The position numbers and the translations under genes were made by a program. Source: Pseudonocardiales bacterium (GTDB lineage Bacteria; Actinomycetota; Actinomycetes; Mycobacteriales; Pseudonocardiaceae). From it: a stretch of 55,854 nt of DNA. Below the pieces are notes generated by a model that was given only the letters and a program-made list of their open reading frames with translations, searched no databases and was not told the origin of the DNA. The stretch is taken from NCBI GenBank assembly GCA_019243635.1, contig JAFAUB010000148.1:1-55854 (forward strand), in the 5' to 3' direction. Below are positions 44,001 to 52,837 of this stretch, piece after piece (the first letter of the stretch is position 1; each line of letters opens with the position of its first letter).

Positions 44001-45490
44001 AGCTGTCGGGCCAGCTCGGCTGGTGTGCGTCCGGCCAGCAGCAGCACCCGCTCGGGGCCGGAGGGCCGCGGTCTTGGAGAGCGTCGGGTGCCCGGTGGCT
44101 GCTCCAGGATGGTGTGCGCGTTGATACCGCCGAAGCCGAACGCGTCGACTCCGGCCCGGCGCGGCGCGTGACCGAGGGACAGCCATGGTCGGGCCTCGGT
44201 GACCGGCGCGAACCGGGAGCCGACCAGCGCCGGATGTGGATCGTCGCAGTGCAGGGTGGGTGGCAGCACACCGTGGTGCACCGCCAGTGCGGCCTTGATC
44301 AGCCCAGCCACCCCGGCGGCCGGCATGGCGTGGCCGATCATCGACTTGACCGACCCGATGCCGATGTCGCGACCCGCGCCGTCGGGTGCTCCGAAAACCC
44401 GAGCCAGTGAGGCGAGCTCAGTGGCGTCACCGGCCGGGGTCGCCGTGCCGTGTGCCTCGAGCAGGCCGAGCGCACCCGCTTCGGTGGGGTCCAGGGCGGC
44501 GGCCCGCCAGGCCCGCTCGATGGCCCGTACCTGGCCCTCGGCGTGGGGACTCATCAGGCTGGTGGCTCGGCCGTCGCTGGCTACTCCGGTGCCGCGGATC
44601 ACCGCGTAGACCCGGTCGTCGGCGGCGTCGGCGAGGCGTTTGAGCACGACCATCCCGGTGCCCTCGCCGATGAGAATCCCGTCGGCGCCGCGGTGGAAGG
44701 GCCGGATCCGCTGGCTGGGGCTCAGCGCGCCGAGCTGGCTGAACACGCTCCACAGGGTGATGTCGTGGCAGTGGTGCACCCCGCCGGCGAGCATGACGTC
44801 GCAGCGGCCGGTGGTCAGCTCCGCGACGGCATGGTCGATGGCGACCAGCGACGAGGCGCAGGCGGCGTCGACGGTGTAGGCGGGGCCCGCCAGGTCGAGC
44901 CGCTTGGCCACCCGCGAGGCGACCAGGTTCGGCACCAGGTCGATCGCGGTTTCTGGTTGCTCCGGACCGAGCTGGGCCTGGAAGGCGGTCCGGACCCGGT
45001 CCAGCTCGGTGTCGGCGAGGTCCGGGAGCAGCTCACGCAGCGTGGTGACCAGCTGGTTCGCCGTCCGGGTGCGCTGGTCCAGGCGGGCCAGGCCGGGCGT
45101 GAGGTAACCGCCGCGACCGACGATCACGCCAGCTCGGGATCGGTCGCCCAGCCGGTTCTCGCCGCCGGCATCGGCGAGCGCCGCTGCGGCGACCTGCAGC
45201 GCGATCAGCTGGTCGGGTTCGGTGGCGGAGACCGCCAGGGGCATGATCCCGAACCGGGCCGGGTCGAACGTGGCGTGCTCGACGAACCCACCCCGACGGC
45301 AGTACAGCCGGTCACCGCGCCGGGTCGCGGCGGCCTCGGGGTCGTAGTAGGACGCATCCCAGCGGGTGGCCGGCACAGTGGTGATCGCATCCACCCCGGC
45401 GAGAATGTTGGACCAGTAGGTGGCCAGGTCGGGGGCGCCAGGGAACACTGCGGCCATCCCGACGATGGCCACCTCGACGGGTTCAGCCAT
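41072..45490 (-). CDS. PKS2: KS-AT-DH-PPTase multifunctional synthase
   Basis: 1472 aa. The ketosynthase (1-465) has TVDAACASSLVAID (Cys211), LEAHGTATPAGD (His347) and SVKSMIGHAMPAAG (His387). The acyltransferase (~565-850) has LAFVFPGLEQGF, GHSVGEWNAM (Ser633) and PFRSGFHSPM (His734). The dehydratase (~960-1200) is a double hot-dog with PYLADHCFY (His967), HGPAFQGV and LLDTAGQLLGF (Asp1126). The C-terminal phosphopantetheinyl transferase (~1270-1450) has GVGIDIERI and RFWAAKEAVAKAAGTGLGG. No ACP or KR lies within, so it must work with PKS1 and the discrete ACP. The fused PPTase can activate the carrier proteins. The layout recalls Pfa-type polyunsaturated fatty acid synthases. Confidence 0.93.
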   Translation of the reverse strand: MAEPVEVAIVGMAAVFPGAPDLATYWSNILAGVDAITTVPATRWDASYYDPEAAATRRGDRLYCRRGGFVEHATFDPARFGIMPLAVSATEPDQLIALQVAAAALADAGGENRLGDRSRAGVIVGRGGYLTPGLARLDQRTRTANQLVTTLRELLPDLADTELDRVRTAFQAQLGPEQPETAIDLVPNLVASRVAKRLDLAGPAYTVDAACASSLVAIDHAVAELTTGRCDVMLAGGVHHCHDITLWSVFSQLGALSPSQRIRPFHRGADGILIGEGTGMVVLKRLADAADDRVYAVIRGTGVASDGRATSLMSPHAEGQVRAIERAWRAAALDPTEAGALGLLEAHGTATPAGDATELASLARVFGAPDGAGRDIGIGSVKSMIGHAMPAAGVAGLIKAALAVHHGVLPPTLHCDDPHPALVGSRFAPVTEARPWLSLGHAPRRAGVDAFGFGGINAHTILEQPPGTRRSPRPRPSGPERVLLLAGRTPAELARQLEVPDAGLLDRDDVGAPPAGGPCRLAIVAPTARRLTLARRILEQGTPWRGREDIWFTAAPLRSASTPGQLAFVFPGLEQGFEPRVDDVADHFGLARPQLGDSTVLGRHGLGVFTVGRLLDAALRELDVIPDLVAGHSVGEWNAMTSACIHPRSAVEELIASFDPATLQVPGLLFAALGCGADQAAEAIGAVVGVVVSHDNCPHQSIICGAEAAVVAVLDRLRARGVTGQVLPFRSGFHSPMLEPYLRRILDTFANLPVRPPTIPIWSSTTVERYPDQPETIHSLIARHLLEPVRFGPLIRRLHEAGVRAFIQVGTGSLPGFVADTLAGLPHLAVTANTSRRCGLDQLRRVAAALWVEGWEPRFDRLPCSSRMGATRVRSASSGPAVALDLGAPLVRLGTTVAALAPAQRVPALPAKLPAAGHSVLTEFDAALRDATIAAADVVGSWARTTPRQAGTTRDLSLATMPYLADHCFYRQPDGWPEPADRYPVVPLTTVLELMADAARALSPGRAVVGISDVRALCWLAVAPPVTVTTRTTLHPDGNVTVVLDGYARGTVLLADDYPTYHPTLSAPSPPLTGSRSCDVTARGLYQDRWMFHGPAFQGVTELGPVTDDGIVGELIVPPAPGALLDTAGQLLGFWVMVRAARNRLAFPAGIDRVHYHGSPPGPGERVRCVVRIGSVSATEVVADLELRRADGRLWARIQRWRDRRFDTDEVTWPVFLFPERNRIAQRQPGGWYLVRDRWPDPATRELVMRRYLSAAERADYQRRTPRAARQWLLGRIAVKDAVRQWLWDAGAGPVFPIEVTVSNDASGRPRVAGPFDETPEVSLAHTGSLAAALVGPHGVAAGVGIDIERIVDRDDRTVAAILTDAERGLLDGLCPSGPSRPGWVTRFWAAKEAVAKAAGTGLGGRPHEFAVQRVEGDRLLVTAGEGASSSWTQTEVGTEPEPYAVAWTSPAASGLALEHRDSHRRGQPDDT

Positions 45491-48400
45491 CCTGTCCGAC
45501 CTCGACCGCTCCGACCTCGAATGGTGCCGGGTCAGCGCACATGTACACCACCTGCGGGTCGGTGCCGCCGGCCAGCTCGGCGAGCAGGCACGCGACGCCG
45601 TGGGCGGGCTCGATCACCCCGATGCCACGCCGGGCGTACTCCCGCGTCAGCTCGGTGGAGACCATCCCGGTCCCACCGTCGGTGCTCGCCCACGGCCCCC
45701 AGTCGAGGGCGAGCACCCGACCGTGGGCTCGGGGTGCCCAGATCCGGGCCAGCGTGTCCAGCGCATCGTTGGCCGCGGCGTAGTCGACCTGACCTCGGTT
45801 GCCGAACACCCCCGAGACGCTGCCGAACAGCACGAGGAAGCCGAGGTCCGCTCGGGCCGCCGCAGCCAGCGCTCGCGCCCCGTCGACCTTGGTCGCCCAC
45901 ACCCGGGCGAACCCCTCGGGGGTCTTGTCCACCAGCAGCCGATCGGCCAGCACCCCGGCGCCGTGCACGATCCCGTCCAGCCGGCCATGCCGCCGGTACA
46001 CGCCATCCACCAGGGCGCTGACCGCATCCTGGTCTCGGACGTCGACCGCGTGGTAGCGAACCGAGGCGGACACCTCGGCCAGCTCAGCCAGCGTCGCGCG
46101 GATCTCCCGCTCGGCGAGGATCCGGCTGGTCGCCACCTCGATCTCGGCCGGCGTGCGGTTCCCGGCCCGCGCCAGCACCCGTCGCAACGCGACCCGGTCG
46201 GCCGCCGCTGCGGTCGCCGGGTCCTCGTCACCGACCGGCGGCGGGGTCCGGCCGACCAGCTCCAGATGACCGGCGCCGGCCTGGGCCAGACCGATCGCGA
46301 CCTGGGCGGTGATGCCGCGCGCACCACCGGTGAGCAGCACCACGGAGTCTGGCCCCAGCCTCGGCTCGCCCACCGCGCCCGAACCCAGCGGAGTCGGGGC
46401 GAGTCGCAGCGTGACCCGTTCCCCGGCCGTGTAGCCCACCGCGGTGGGCGCGTGGCGGGTGAGCAGCTCGGCGAGCAGATACCCGGCGATGTGGACCGGT
46501 TCCTCCTTAGGGTCCACGTCGATCACCCGGACCAGGCGATCCGGGAACTCGCGGGCGATCGTGCGGACCAGACCGGGTAGCCCGATCCCGGCCACGCCGT
46601 TGGGGTTGTGCGCCCGACCGAACCTGCCACCCGAGCCGGTGACCACCAGCAGCCGGCTGACTCCATCGAGAACGGCATCCCGAAGCCCGACGAACCCGTC
46701 GGGCAGCACCGTCGCCCGGCCCCGGTCCAGCGCAGCGAGGTGGATCAGGGCGTCAGTCCCCGCCATCTCGGTGGACTGTTCGGTGCCGAGCTGTCCTGGG
46801 CTGAGCTGTTCAGGGCTCAGCAGTCGCACCTCGGCGCCGCGTCGCTCCAGCGACACGGACAACTCCAGCGCGATGCCCGCCCCGTCGCCGACGATGGTGA
46901 CCCGGCGCCCCATGAGCGGCGCGTCGGGCGGCCCACCCAGCGGTGGCAGGGCGGCGACCTCGACGAGGTAGCGTCGCGGCCGCTGAGCGGGTGTGGCGTG
47001 AGCGGGTGTGGCGTGAGCGGGTGTGGCGTGAGCCGATGTGGCAGGGGGTGGTGTGCTGGCCCGGTTGGTGATCCAGTCGACGATGCCGCGCAGCGTCCGC
47101 AGTCGGGCCAGCTCTTCCATCGCCGACTCATCCAGCGCGCAACCGGCCTGAGCCAACCCGAGCCGGTCGGTGAGCAGACCGAGCAGCTCGGTCCGCTTGA
47201 TCGAGTCGATGCTCAGGTCCGCCTCCAGATCGAGGTCGGCCTCGAGCATGTCCACCGGGTAACCCGTCCGTTCGCTCACCAGGGACCGTACGGTGGCCAG
47301 CACCGTCTCAGCTGTCAGGTCAGCCGGCTCGGTGGGGCCGGACTCGAGTACTTGATCCGCCACGGTCGTGGGCACCGCAGCGGATGGCAACGGGGCCGGC
47401 GCGGGCGTACCCAGGTAGCCGAGCATGACCTCGCGCTGGGCCGCGACAATCTCACGGGTGCCGCGCAGGAACTCCAGCACCGCCGAGTCCCGCCCGTCCT
47501 CGGCGCTGGTCTGGGGCCGAGCCGGGGGCCCAGAACTCGGCACCCTCACCTGCCGGGCCGGCCGCAACCCGCCCGGCAGGTGGTGCCCGTCGGCGGTCCT
47601 GACCAGATGGCCGTTGACCAGCCAGCCGGGACGGCGGGGAAGCGCGGACCCAGATGCCGACACCGGCTGGGCGTCCCGGCCGCGGAACAGCCCGGCCGGG
47701 TCGACCGGTACCCCCGCGACGGCCAGCTCGGCGAGCGCCAGCAGCAGCCGTCGCAGACCGGGCTCGCCCGGGACGTCGGTGGCGAGGGCGACGTGCGGCC
47801 GGCCGGCGAGGATCATGCCGACCGACTGGGTGAGCACCCGGCCTGGGCCGGTCTCGACGAAGACCCGCGCCCCGGCCGCGTACATCGCCTCCACCTGCTC
47901 GACGAACCGGACCGGCTCGGCGACGTGGGCGGCCAGCGCGGCGCGGATGGTGGCCGGCTCAGCCGGGTGCGGCGCGGCGGTGGTGTTCGACCACACCGGC
48001 AGCCGCGGTGACCTGACGGTACGGCCCTCCAGCTCGGTGGCGAGGAGCGCGGTCGCACCGGCCACCACCGGACTGTGGAACGCGCACGCCACGGGGAGGC
48101 GCGTGCCGCCCAGCCCCTCCTCGGTGAGCCGGTGCAGCACGGCCTCCACGGCCGGGGTCGGTCCGGAGATCACCGTCTGGCCGGGCGCGTTGTGGTTGGC
48201 CACCACGACCGGTCCGTCCCCGATCACGGCCCGGACCCGCTCGGGCGTCCCGGCGACCGCGACCATCGTGCCGGGGTCGGCCCCGGCCGCCTCGAGGATG
48301 GCATGCCCGCGGGCCTCGCTCAGCTCCAGCAGTTCAGCCGGGTCGAGCGCGCCGGCAGCGGCCAGCGCGACCAGCTCGCCGTAGCTGTGCCCACCAAGAT

Positions 48401-51400
48401 GCTCGGGTTGCACGCCCAGCGAGGTCAGCAGCTCATGCATGGCCAACCCGGCGACCCCCAGCGCCGGCTGCGCAACCCGGGTGTCGGTCAGCGCCGCCCG
48501 CGCTCGCGCCGACTCCTCCCTGCTGAACGCGGCTGGCGGGAACATCGCGCCGGCCCACCGGCCACCGAGCTCCAGGAATCGACGCAGCGGCGGGAACGTC
48601 ACGAACAGCTCGGCCAGCATGCCGGGGCGTTGGCTGCCCTGACCGGGGAACAGGAACGCGACCTGACCCGCCGGTTCGCCACTCTCGGGCGCGACGAACA
48701 CGCCTTCCACGGCAGCACCCTCCCGGGCCTGCGCCACCTTGGCGGCGAGGTCGTCCAGGTCTTGTGCCACCACGGCGGCCCACACTCGCGTGCCACCGCG
48801 ATCGTCCGCGAGACTCCGGGCGAGGTCCCGCAACCGCCAGGGCCGACCCGCGGTGTCATTGGCCGCGAGCCGCTCGGCCAGCCGGTCCATCTCCGCGACC
48901 GCCGCCGCCCGGTCCACACCGGCGAACAGGAAAAGCTCGGCCGGCCACGCGTCCAGCCCGTGCCGAGGCTCGGGAGCCCCGTCATAGGAGCTGAGCACGA
49001 CGTGGAAGTTCGTGCCGCCGAACCCGAACGCGCTCACCCCGGCGACCCGGCGCGCGGGTGAGGTCCACGGCCGCGGGGCGACGTCGAAGGAGAACGGGCT
49101 GGCGCTGCGGTCCCAGCAGGGGTTCGGCTCCCGCAGCTGGCCGGTCGGCGGGCGCACCCCGGTGTGCACCGCGCACGCCGCCTTGATCAACCCGACGATC
49201 CCCGCAGCGCACTTGGTGTGCCCGATCTGGGATTTCACCGATCCCAGCGTGCAGCTGCCGGTCGGGGTGCCGGCCGCGGTGAACAACTCGGTCAGCACCG
49301 CCAGCTCGGTGCGGTCCCCGACCACGGTGCCGGTGCCGTGCGCCTCCACCAACCCGACCTCGGCCGGTGAGATCGCGGCCGTCTCATAGGCGCGTTCCAG
49401 CGCCCGGCGCTGCCCATCCGGGCGCGGCGCGGTCAGCCCCAGTGAGCGCCCGTCGCTGGCCGAGCCGATCCCCTTGATCACCGCGTAGATCCGGTCACCG
49501 TCGCGCTCGGCGTCGGCCAGTCCCTTGAGCACCACGCACGCCACGCCCTCACCGAGCGCGATGCCGTCGGCGGAGGCGTCGAACGGGCGACACCGGCCGG
49601 TCGGCGACAGTGCCTGCACCGAGGCGAACATCAGGTAGTCGTGGATGCTGTTGTGCACGTCGGCACCACCGGCCAGCACCATGGTGCTGGTGCCGGCTCG
49701 CAGCTCCTTGCAAGCCAGGTCGATGGCGGCCAGCGAGGAGGCGCAGGCGGCGTCCACCGTGTAGTTCGCGCCGCCGAGGTCCAACCTGTTGGCGATGCGG
49801 CCGGCGATCACGTTGGCCAGTACCCCGGGGAAGGAGTCCTCGGTCAGCGTCGGTAGCTGCTCGTCCAGCTCGGGCGGCAGCGCCCCGTGATAGGCCGGGT
49901 AGAGCGAACGGAACCCGTACGCGCCGGCCAGGTCGGCGCCCGCCTCGGCACCGAAGATCACCGAAGTGCGCTCCCGGTCGAAGGCCCGCCGCGCGTACCC
50001 GGCGTCGCGCAGCGCGCGGGCGGCCACCTCCAGCGCCAGCAGCTGGACCGGTTCGATGCCGGCCAGCGCGGCCGGCGGGATGCCGTAGGCCAGCGCGTCG
50101 AACGGGACCTGCGGCAGGAAGCCGCCGCAGGCCGCGGGCTTGTTGTACACCGCCGGGTCCCACCGCTCGGGCGGTACCTCGGTGACGGCATCCACCCCGG
50201 CCAGCACGTTGGCCCAGTAGCCGGCCAGATCCTCGGCTCCCGGGAACACGCCGGCCATGCCGACGATCGCCACGTCCAGTGGACGGGTTTCCGGTTTCCG
50301 GGCCGGCTGGTCCTCATCGGTCGGCTCGACGCCCAGCTCCGTGACCCTGGCGGCGAGGAAGCCGGCCGCGCCCTCGGTCACCTGGGCGTGCAACGCCTCG
50401 ATCGTCGTCCTCGCGCGACGCAGCGTGGCCACCTCACCGAGCATGACCATGCCGTCCTGGCGCTGGACGTCCTCGTCCACCGCGACCAGCGCGTCGCCGT
50501 CGCGACGCAGCCCCTTGCTGGCGATGCGCAACCGACCCAGGTTCAGCTGCTCCAGCTCGGCCCACATCTGGTCACGCGGCACTCCGGCGGCCATCAACCG
50601 GGCCCGGGTCTCGGTGAACGCATGCAGGTAGGGGGAGTCCGCGCAGCGGATGGCATGGCCGGGTGCGGTCTCCAGCAGCACGGTGCGCTCGCAGGCCAGC
50701 GCGGCCCGCTGGAACCCTGGCCGGATGGCCCCAGCCGTGACCGCCTCCTCGGTGAACAGGTACGCGGTGCCCATCAGCACCCCGATCCGGGCGCCCCGCG
50801 CCACCAGGGGAGCGGCCAGCACGGTCACCATGGCGGCGGAGCGCTCGTCGTGGATGCCCCCGGCGAACAGCACCCGCAGCTGCTCGGCGCACCCGTGCGT
50901 GTCGTCGTAGCTGAGCAGCCGCTGCAGCTGGATCTCCCACAGCGGGAGGCTGGCCCTCGGCCCGACATGGCCGCCACACTCCCGGCCCTCGAACACGAAC
51001 CGTCGGGCCCCCTCGGTGAGGAACCGGTCCAGCAGGCCGGGGGAGGGTACGTGCAGGAACGTCTCGATCCCGGCGGCGTCCAGCGGCACCGCCTGCGCCG
51101 GCCGGCCCCCGGCGATCAGCGCATACGGTGGGCGCACCTGGCGCACCGCGGCCAGCTGCGCCTCGCGGAGTTCAGGTGGGACGAACCCGAGGATGCCCAC
51201 TCCCCACGGCCGCCCACCCAGCAGGGCCGCAGTCCGTTCCAGCAGTATCCGGGTCTGCTCGCCGCTGCTCTGGGACAGGGCCAGAAACGGCAGCCCGCCT
51301 GCGGCCGTCACCGCCGCGGCGAACCCAGCCTGATCACTGACCCGGGTCATCGGCCCCTGGACCACGAGCGGCCGCCCCGACGGCGACTGTGTCGCCTGCA

Positions 51401-52232
51401 ACCGGCTGGCGGTGCGCAGCTGGTCGGTGACCGCGGCGCGGACCGCCGCCACGACGCCTCCAGCGGTCACATACCGCTGCGCCAGAGCAGCAGCCAGCGC
51501 GCCGTCCTGGCCGATCGGCAGCGCACTCAGGTCCCGCGCGCCGAGGCGGTCGGCGACCGTGGCGGGATCCGCGACCGGCAGGTCTGGGCGGGTGTAGAGA
51601 CGGTGACCACCGACGAGCGCGGTCTCGCTGCCGTCCATCACTCGGATCGCCGCAGCCACCGGGCCCGGCAGGTCGGCCTCGGCCACCAGCGCCAGCTGCG
51701 CGTCCAGCACCACTCCCGCCGCGCCGCCGGCGACCGCGGCGGCGGCGGTGTGCGGTCCGACCCCACCGGCCGCCCACACCGGGACGCTGATCCCCGACTC
51801 GGCCAGCAGCTGCTGCAGCAGCACGAACGTCGTGGTGACGCCGACCCGGCCGCCGGCTTCGGCACCCTTGGCGATCACCCCGTACGCCCCGGCCCGGACC
51901 GCCGCGTGCGCCTGCGCCACCGAGGTGACCTCGACGAGCGCGCGCCACCCCGGGGCGCAGCGCCACCGCGAGCCGGACCCGTGCACGACTACGTCGACCC
52001 GCTCCGGCAGGTCAGCCGGCGACAGCGGGCACCCGGCCGGTACCCGGACCCCGAAACCACCGGTCCACCATCGGCAGACGTCCGCCAGCGCGGCCCGCGC
52101 CCAGCCGGCGTCCCGACCGAGGTCCAGCACCCCCGTCGCGCCGGCTCGCGCGAGCGCCACCACGAGACGGGCGTTGGGCTCCTCGAAAGGGGTGATCCCC
52201 ACAACCAGCTCTCGATCCCGCAGCCTGGTCAT
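45483..52232 (-). CDS. PKS1: NMO-NMO-KS-AT-ACP-KR multifunctional synthase
   Basis: 2249 aa. Residues ~8-235 and ~285-600 are two nitronate-monooxygenase-like FMN barrels of the PfaD/PksE enoyl-reductase type: the first has AKGAEAGGRVGV, the second VFEGRECGGHVGP and LFAGGIHDERSA. Ketosynthase ~652-1085: DAACASSLAAID (Cys830), VEAHGTGTVVGD (His965), SQIGHTKCAAG (His1005). Acyltransferase ~1190-1500: FLFPGQGSQRPGM, GHSYGELVAL (Ser1283), ACAFHSP (His1386). ACP ~1640-1720: LEADLSIDSIKRTELL (Ser1677), very like PUFA-synthase ACPs. Ketoreductase ~1960-2180: LLTGGARGITAQVA, GSVSGVFGNRGQVDYAAAND (Tyr2151). It should extend and reduce a fatty chain iteratively together with PKS2, whose start overlaps its stop by 8 bp. 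Confidence 0.93.
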   Translation of the reverse strand: MTRLRDRELVVGITPFEEPNARLVVALARAGATGVLDLGRDAGWARAALADVCRWWTGGFGVRVPAGCPLSPADLPERVDVVVHGSGSRWRCAPGWRALVEVTSVAQAHAAVRAGAYGVIAKGAEAGGRVGVTTTFVLLQQLLAESGISVPVWAAGGVGPHTAAAAVAGGAAGVVLDAQLALVAEADLPGPVAAAIRVMDGSETALVGGHRLYTRPDLPVADPATVADRLGARDLSALPIGQDGALAAALAQRYVTAGGVVAAVRAAVTDQLRTASRLQATQSPSGRPLVVQGPMTRVSDQAGFAAAVTAAGGLPFLALSQSSGEQTRILLERTAALLGGRPWGVGILGFVPPELREAQLAAVRQVRPPYALIAGGRPAQAVPLDAAGIETFLHVPSPGLLDRFLTEGARRFVFEGRECGGHVGPRASLPLWEIQLQRLLSYDDTHGCAEQLRVLFAGGIHDERSAAMVTVLAAPLVARGARIGVLMGTAYLFTEEAVTAGAIRPGFQRAALACERTVLLETAPGHAIRCADSPYLHAFTETRARLMAAGVPRDQMWAELEQLNLGRLRIASKGLRRDGDALVAVDEDVQRQDGMVMLGEVATLRRARTTIEALHAQVTEGAAGFLAARVTELGVEPTDEDQPARKPETRPLDVAIVGMAGVFPGAEDLAGYWANVLAGVDAVTEVPPERWDPAVYNKPAACGGFLPQVPFDALAYGIPPAALAGIEPVQLLALEVAARALRDAGYARRAFDRERTSVIFGAEAGADLAGAYGFRSLYPAYHGALPPELDEQLPTLTEDSFPGVLANVIAGRIANRLDLGGANYTVDAACASSLAAIDLACKELRAGTSTMVLAGGADVHNSIHDYLMFASVQALSPTGRCRPFDASADGIALGEGVACVVLKGLADAERDGDRIYAVIKGIGSASDGRSLGLTAPRPDGQRRALERAYETAAISPAEVGLVEAHGTGTVVGDRTELAVLTELFTAAGTPTGSCTLGSVKSQIGHTKCAAGIVGLIKAACAVHTGVRPPTGQLREPNPCWDRSASPFSFDVAPRPWTSPARRVAGVSAFGFGGTNFHVVLSSYDGAPEPRHGLDAWPAELFLFAGVDRAAAVAEMDRLAERLAANDTAGRPWRLRDLARSLADDRGGTRVWAAVVAQDLDDLAAKVAQAREGAAVEGVFVAPESGEPAGQVAFLFPGQGSQRPGMLAELFVTFPPLRRFLELGGRWAGAMFPPAAFSREESARARAALTDTRVAQPALGVAGLAMHELLTSLGVQPEHLGGHSYGELVALAAAGALDPAELLELSEARGHAILEAAGADPGTMVAVAGTPERVRAVIGDGPVVVANHNAPGQTVISGPTPAVEAVLHRLTEEGLGGTRLPVACAFHSPVVAGATALLATELEGRTVRSPRLPVWSNTTAAPHPAEPATIRAALAAHVAEPVRFVEQVEAMYAAGARVFVETGPGRVLTQSVGMILAGRPHVALATDVPGEPGLRRLLLALAELAVAGVPVDPAGLFRGRDAQPVSASGSALPRRPGWLVNGHLVRTADGHHLPGGLRPARQVRVPSSGPPARPQTSAEDGRDSAVLEFLRGTREIVAAQREVMLGYLGTPAPAPLPSAAVPTTVADQVLESGPTEPADLTAETVLATVRSLVSERTGYPVDMLEADLDLEADLSIDSIKRTELLGLLTDRLGLAQAGCALDESAMEELARLRTLRGIVDWITNRASTPPPATSAHATPAHATPAHATPAQRPRRYLVEVAALPPLGGPPDAPLMGRRVTIVGDGAGIALELSVSLERRGAEVRLLSPEQLSPGQLGTEQSTEMAGTDALIHLAALDRGRATVLPDGFVGLRDAVLDGVSRLLVVTGSGGRFGRAHNPNGVAGIGLPGLVRTIAREFPDRLVRVIDVDPKEEPVHIAGYLLAELLTRHAPTAVGYTAGERVTLRLAPTPLGSGAVGEPRLGPDSVVLLTGGARGITAQVAIGLAQAGAGHLELVGRTPPPVGDEDPATAAAADRVALRRVLARAGNRTPAEIEVATSRILAEREIRATLAELAEVSASVRYHAVDVRDQDAVSALVDGVYRRHGRLDGIVHGAGVLADRLLVDKTPEGFARVWATKVDGARALAAAARADLGFLVLFGSVSGVFGNRGQVDYAAANDALDTLARIWAPRAHGRVLALDWGPWASTDGGTGMVSTELTREYARRGIGVIEPAHGVACLLAELAGGTDPQVVYMCADPAPFEVGAVEVGQDG
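46986..47030 (-). repeat. Three 15-bp tandem repeats in the PKS1 ACP-KR linker
   Basis: AGCGGGTGTGGCGTG occurs three times in a row (46986-47000, 47001-47015, 47016-47030), with a degenerate fourth copy after it. On the coding strand the unit reads HATPA and forms a flexible Ala/Pro-rich linker at residues ~1734-1749. Confidence 0.85.
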
Positions 52233-52254
52233 CCTCGGCCCTGTCCTCCTGTAC

Positions 52255-52268
52255 CCGGGCTAGCCCGG
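52255..52268. promoter_or_regulatory. 14-bp palindrome upstream of PKS1
   Basis: CCGGGCTAGCCCGG is a perfect palindrome centred about 30 bp before the PKS1 ATG, next to its AGGAGG ribosome-binding site. It could be an operator or an mRNA hairpin in the leader. No regulator gene is adjacent. Confidence 0.4.
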
Positions 52269-52339
52269 TAGTCGGTAGTCGCCTGCGGCGTCCCTGATCT
52301 GTGTCGATCCGGCCCGTGGCGGGTGTGTCAGTACGATGC

Positions 52340-52373
52340 GCGGGGTGCGTGGTGGCGCGGGGTGCGTGGTGGC
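52340..52373. repeat. 17-bp perfect tandem duplication
   Basis: GCGGGGTGCGTGGTGGC occurs twice without a gap (52340-52356 and 52357-52373), about 110 bp upstream of PKS1. It may be a paired activator site. Confidence 0.8.
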
Positions 52374-52729
52374 CCGGGAGATGCTGCGGCGGTTGAAAGG
52401 CATGCCGACCTCGTGAAGCCGGCTGATGCCGTGGGTTGTCTCCGGGGCCCTGGACCGTCGCTAAGGCACAGCCCCATCAGCCATAGCCAACGTGGAGTCG
52501 GTGGTCAGTGGAGTCACCACCGCGATTGCGTCGAGCACGCCCAGGCCCCCCTGCCCTCTCGTACCCTGCCACGGACCCTCATTCAAGGTTACGGACTCAC
52601 CAATAGTAACACTAGGTGATAGTCATGGGTCAAGAGAGCCCAGAAGAACCCGGATGGAGTACTGTTACTGACGAGAATGGCCTATCGGTACTTACTCGAT
52701 CGATCGCACTACTGAGATGACCCTCGTTG

Positions 52730-52768
52730 TGTGGTGTTGTCGTGTGGTGTTGCCATGTGGTGTCACCG
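52730..52768. repeat. Three direct repeats with 13-bp period
   Basis: TGTGGTGTTG begins at 52730 and 52743, and a variant TGTGGTGTCA at 52756. They lie about 70-110 bp before the CocE-type start codon. Regular spacing suggests protein binding on the DNA, but slippage is also possible. Confidence 0.65.
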
Positions 52769-52837
52769 CGCGCGTTGCCTGCATGTTGTCGGTCGGCCGC
52801 CAACCGTGTACACCCGTAGTGGACGGTGGGGGGCGCT

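Larger units (their letters stand above)
52233..52837. other. Repeat-rich divergent regulatory region of the lipid-synthase operon
   Basis: About 600 bp separate PKS1 (leftward) from the CocE-type gene (rightward). It contains a 14-bp palindrome close to PKS1, a tandem pair of 17-bp repeats (52340-52373), an AT-richer segment (~52570-52720) and three 13-bp-spaced repeats (52730-52768). No protein is convincing here. Promoters for both directions must lie here. Confidence 0.6.

Noticed and set aside
49887..52271. 794-codon open frame on the plus strand
   Set aside because: It is a shadow of PKS1, whose catalytic motifs are unambiguous.
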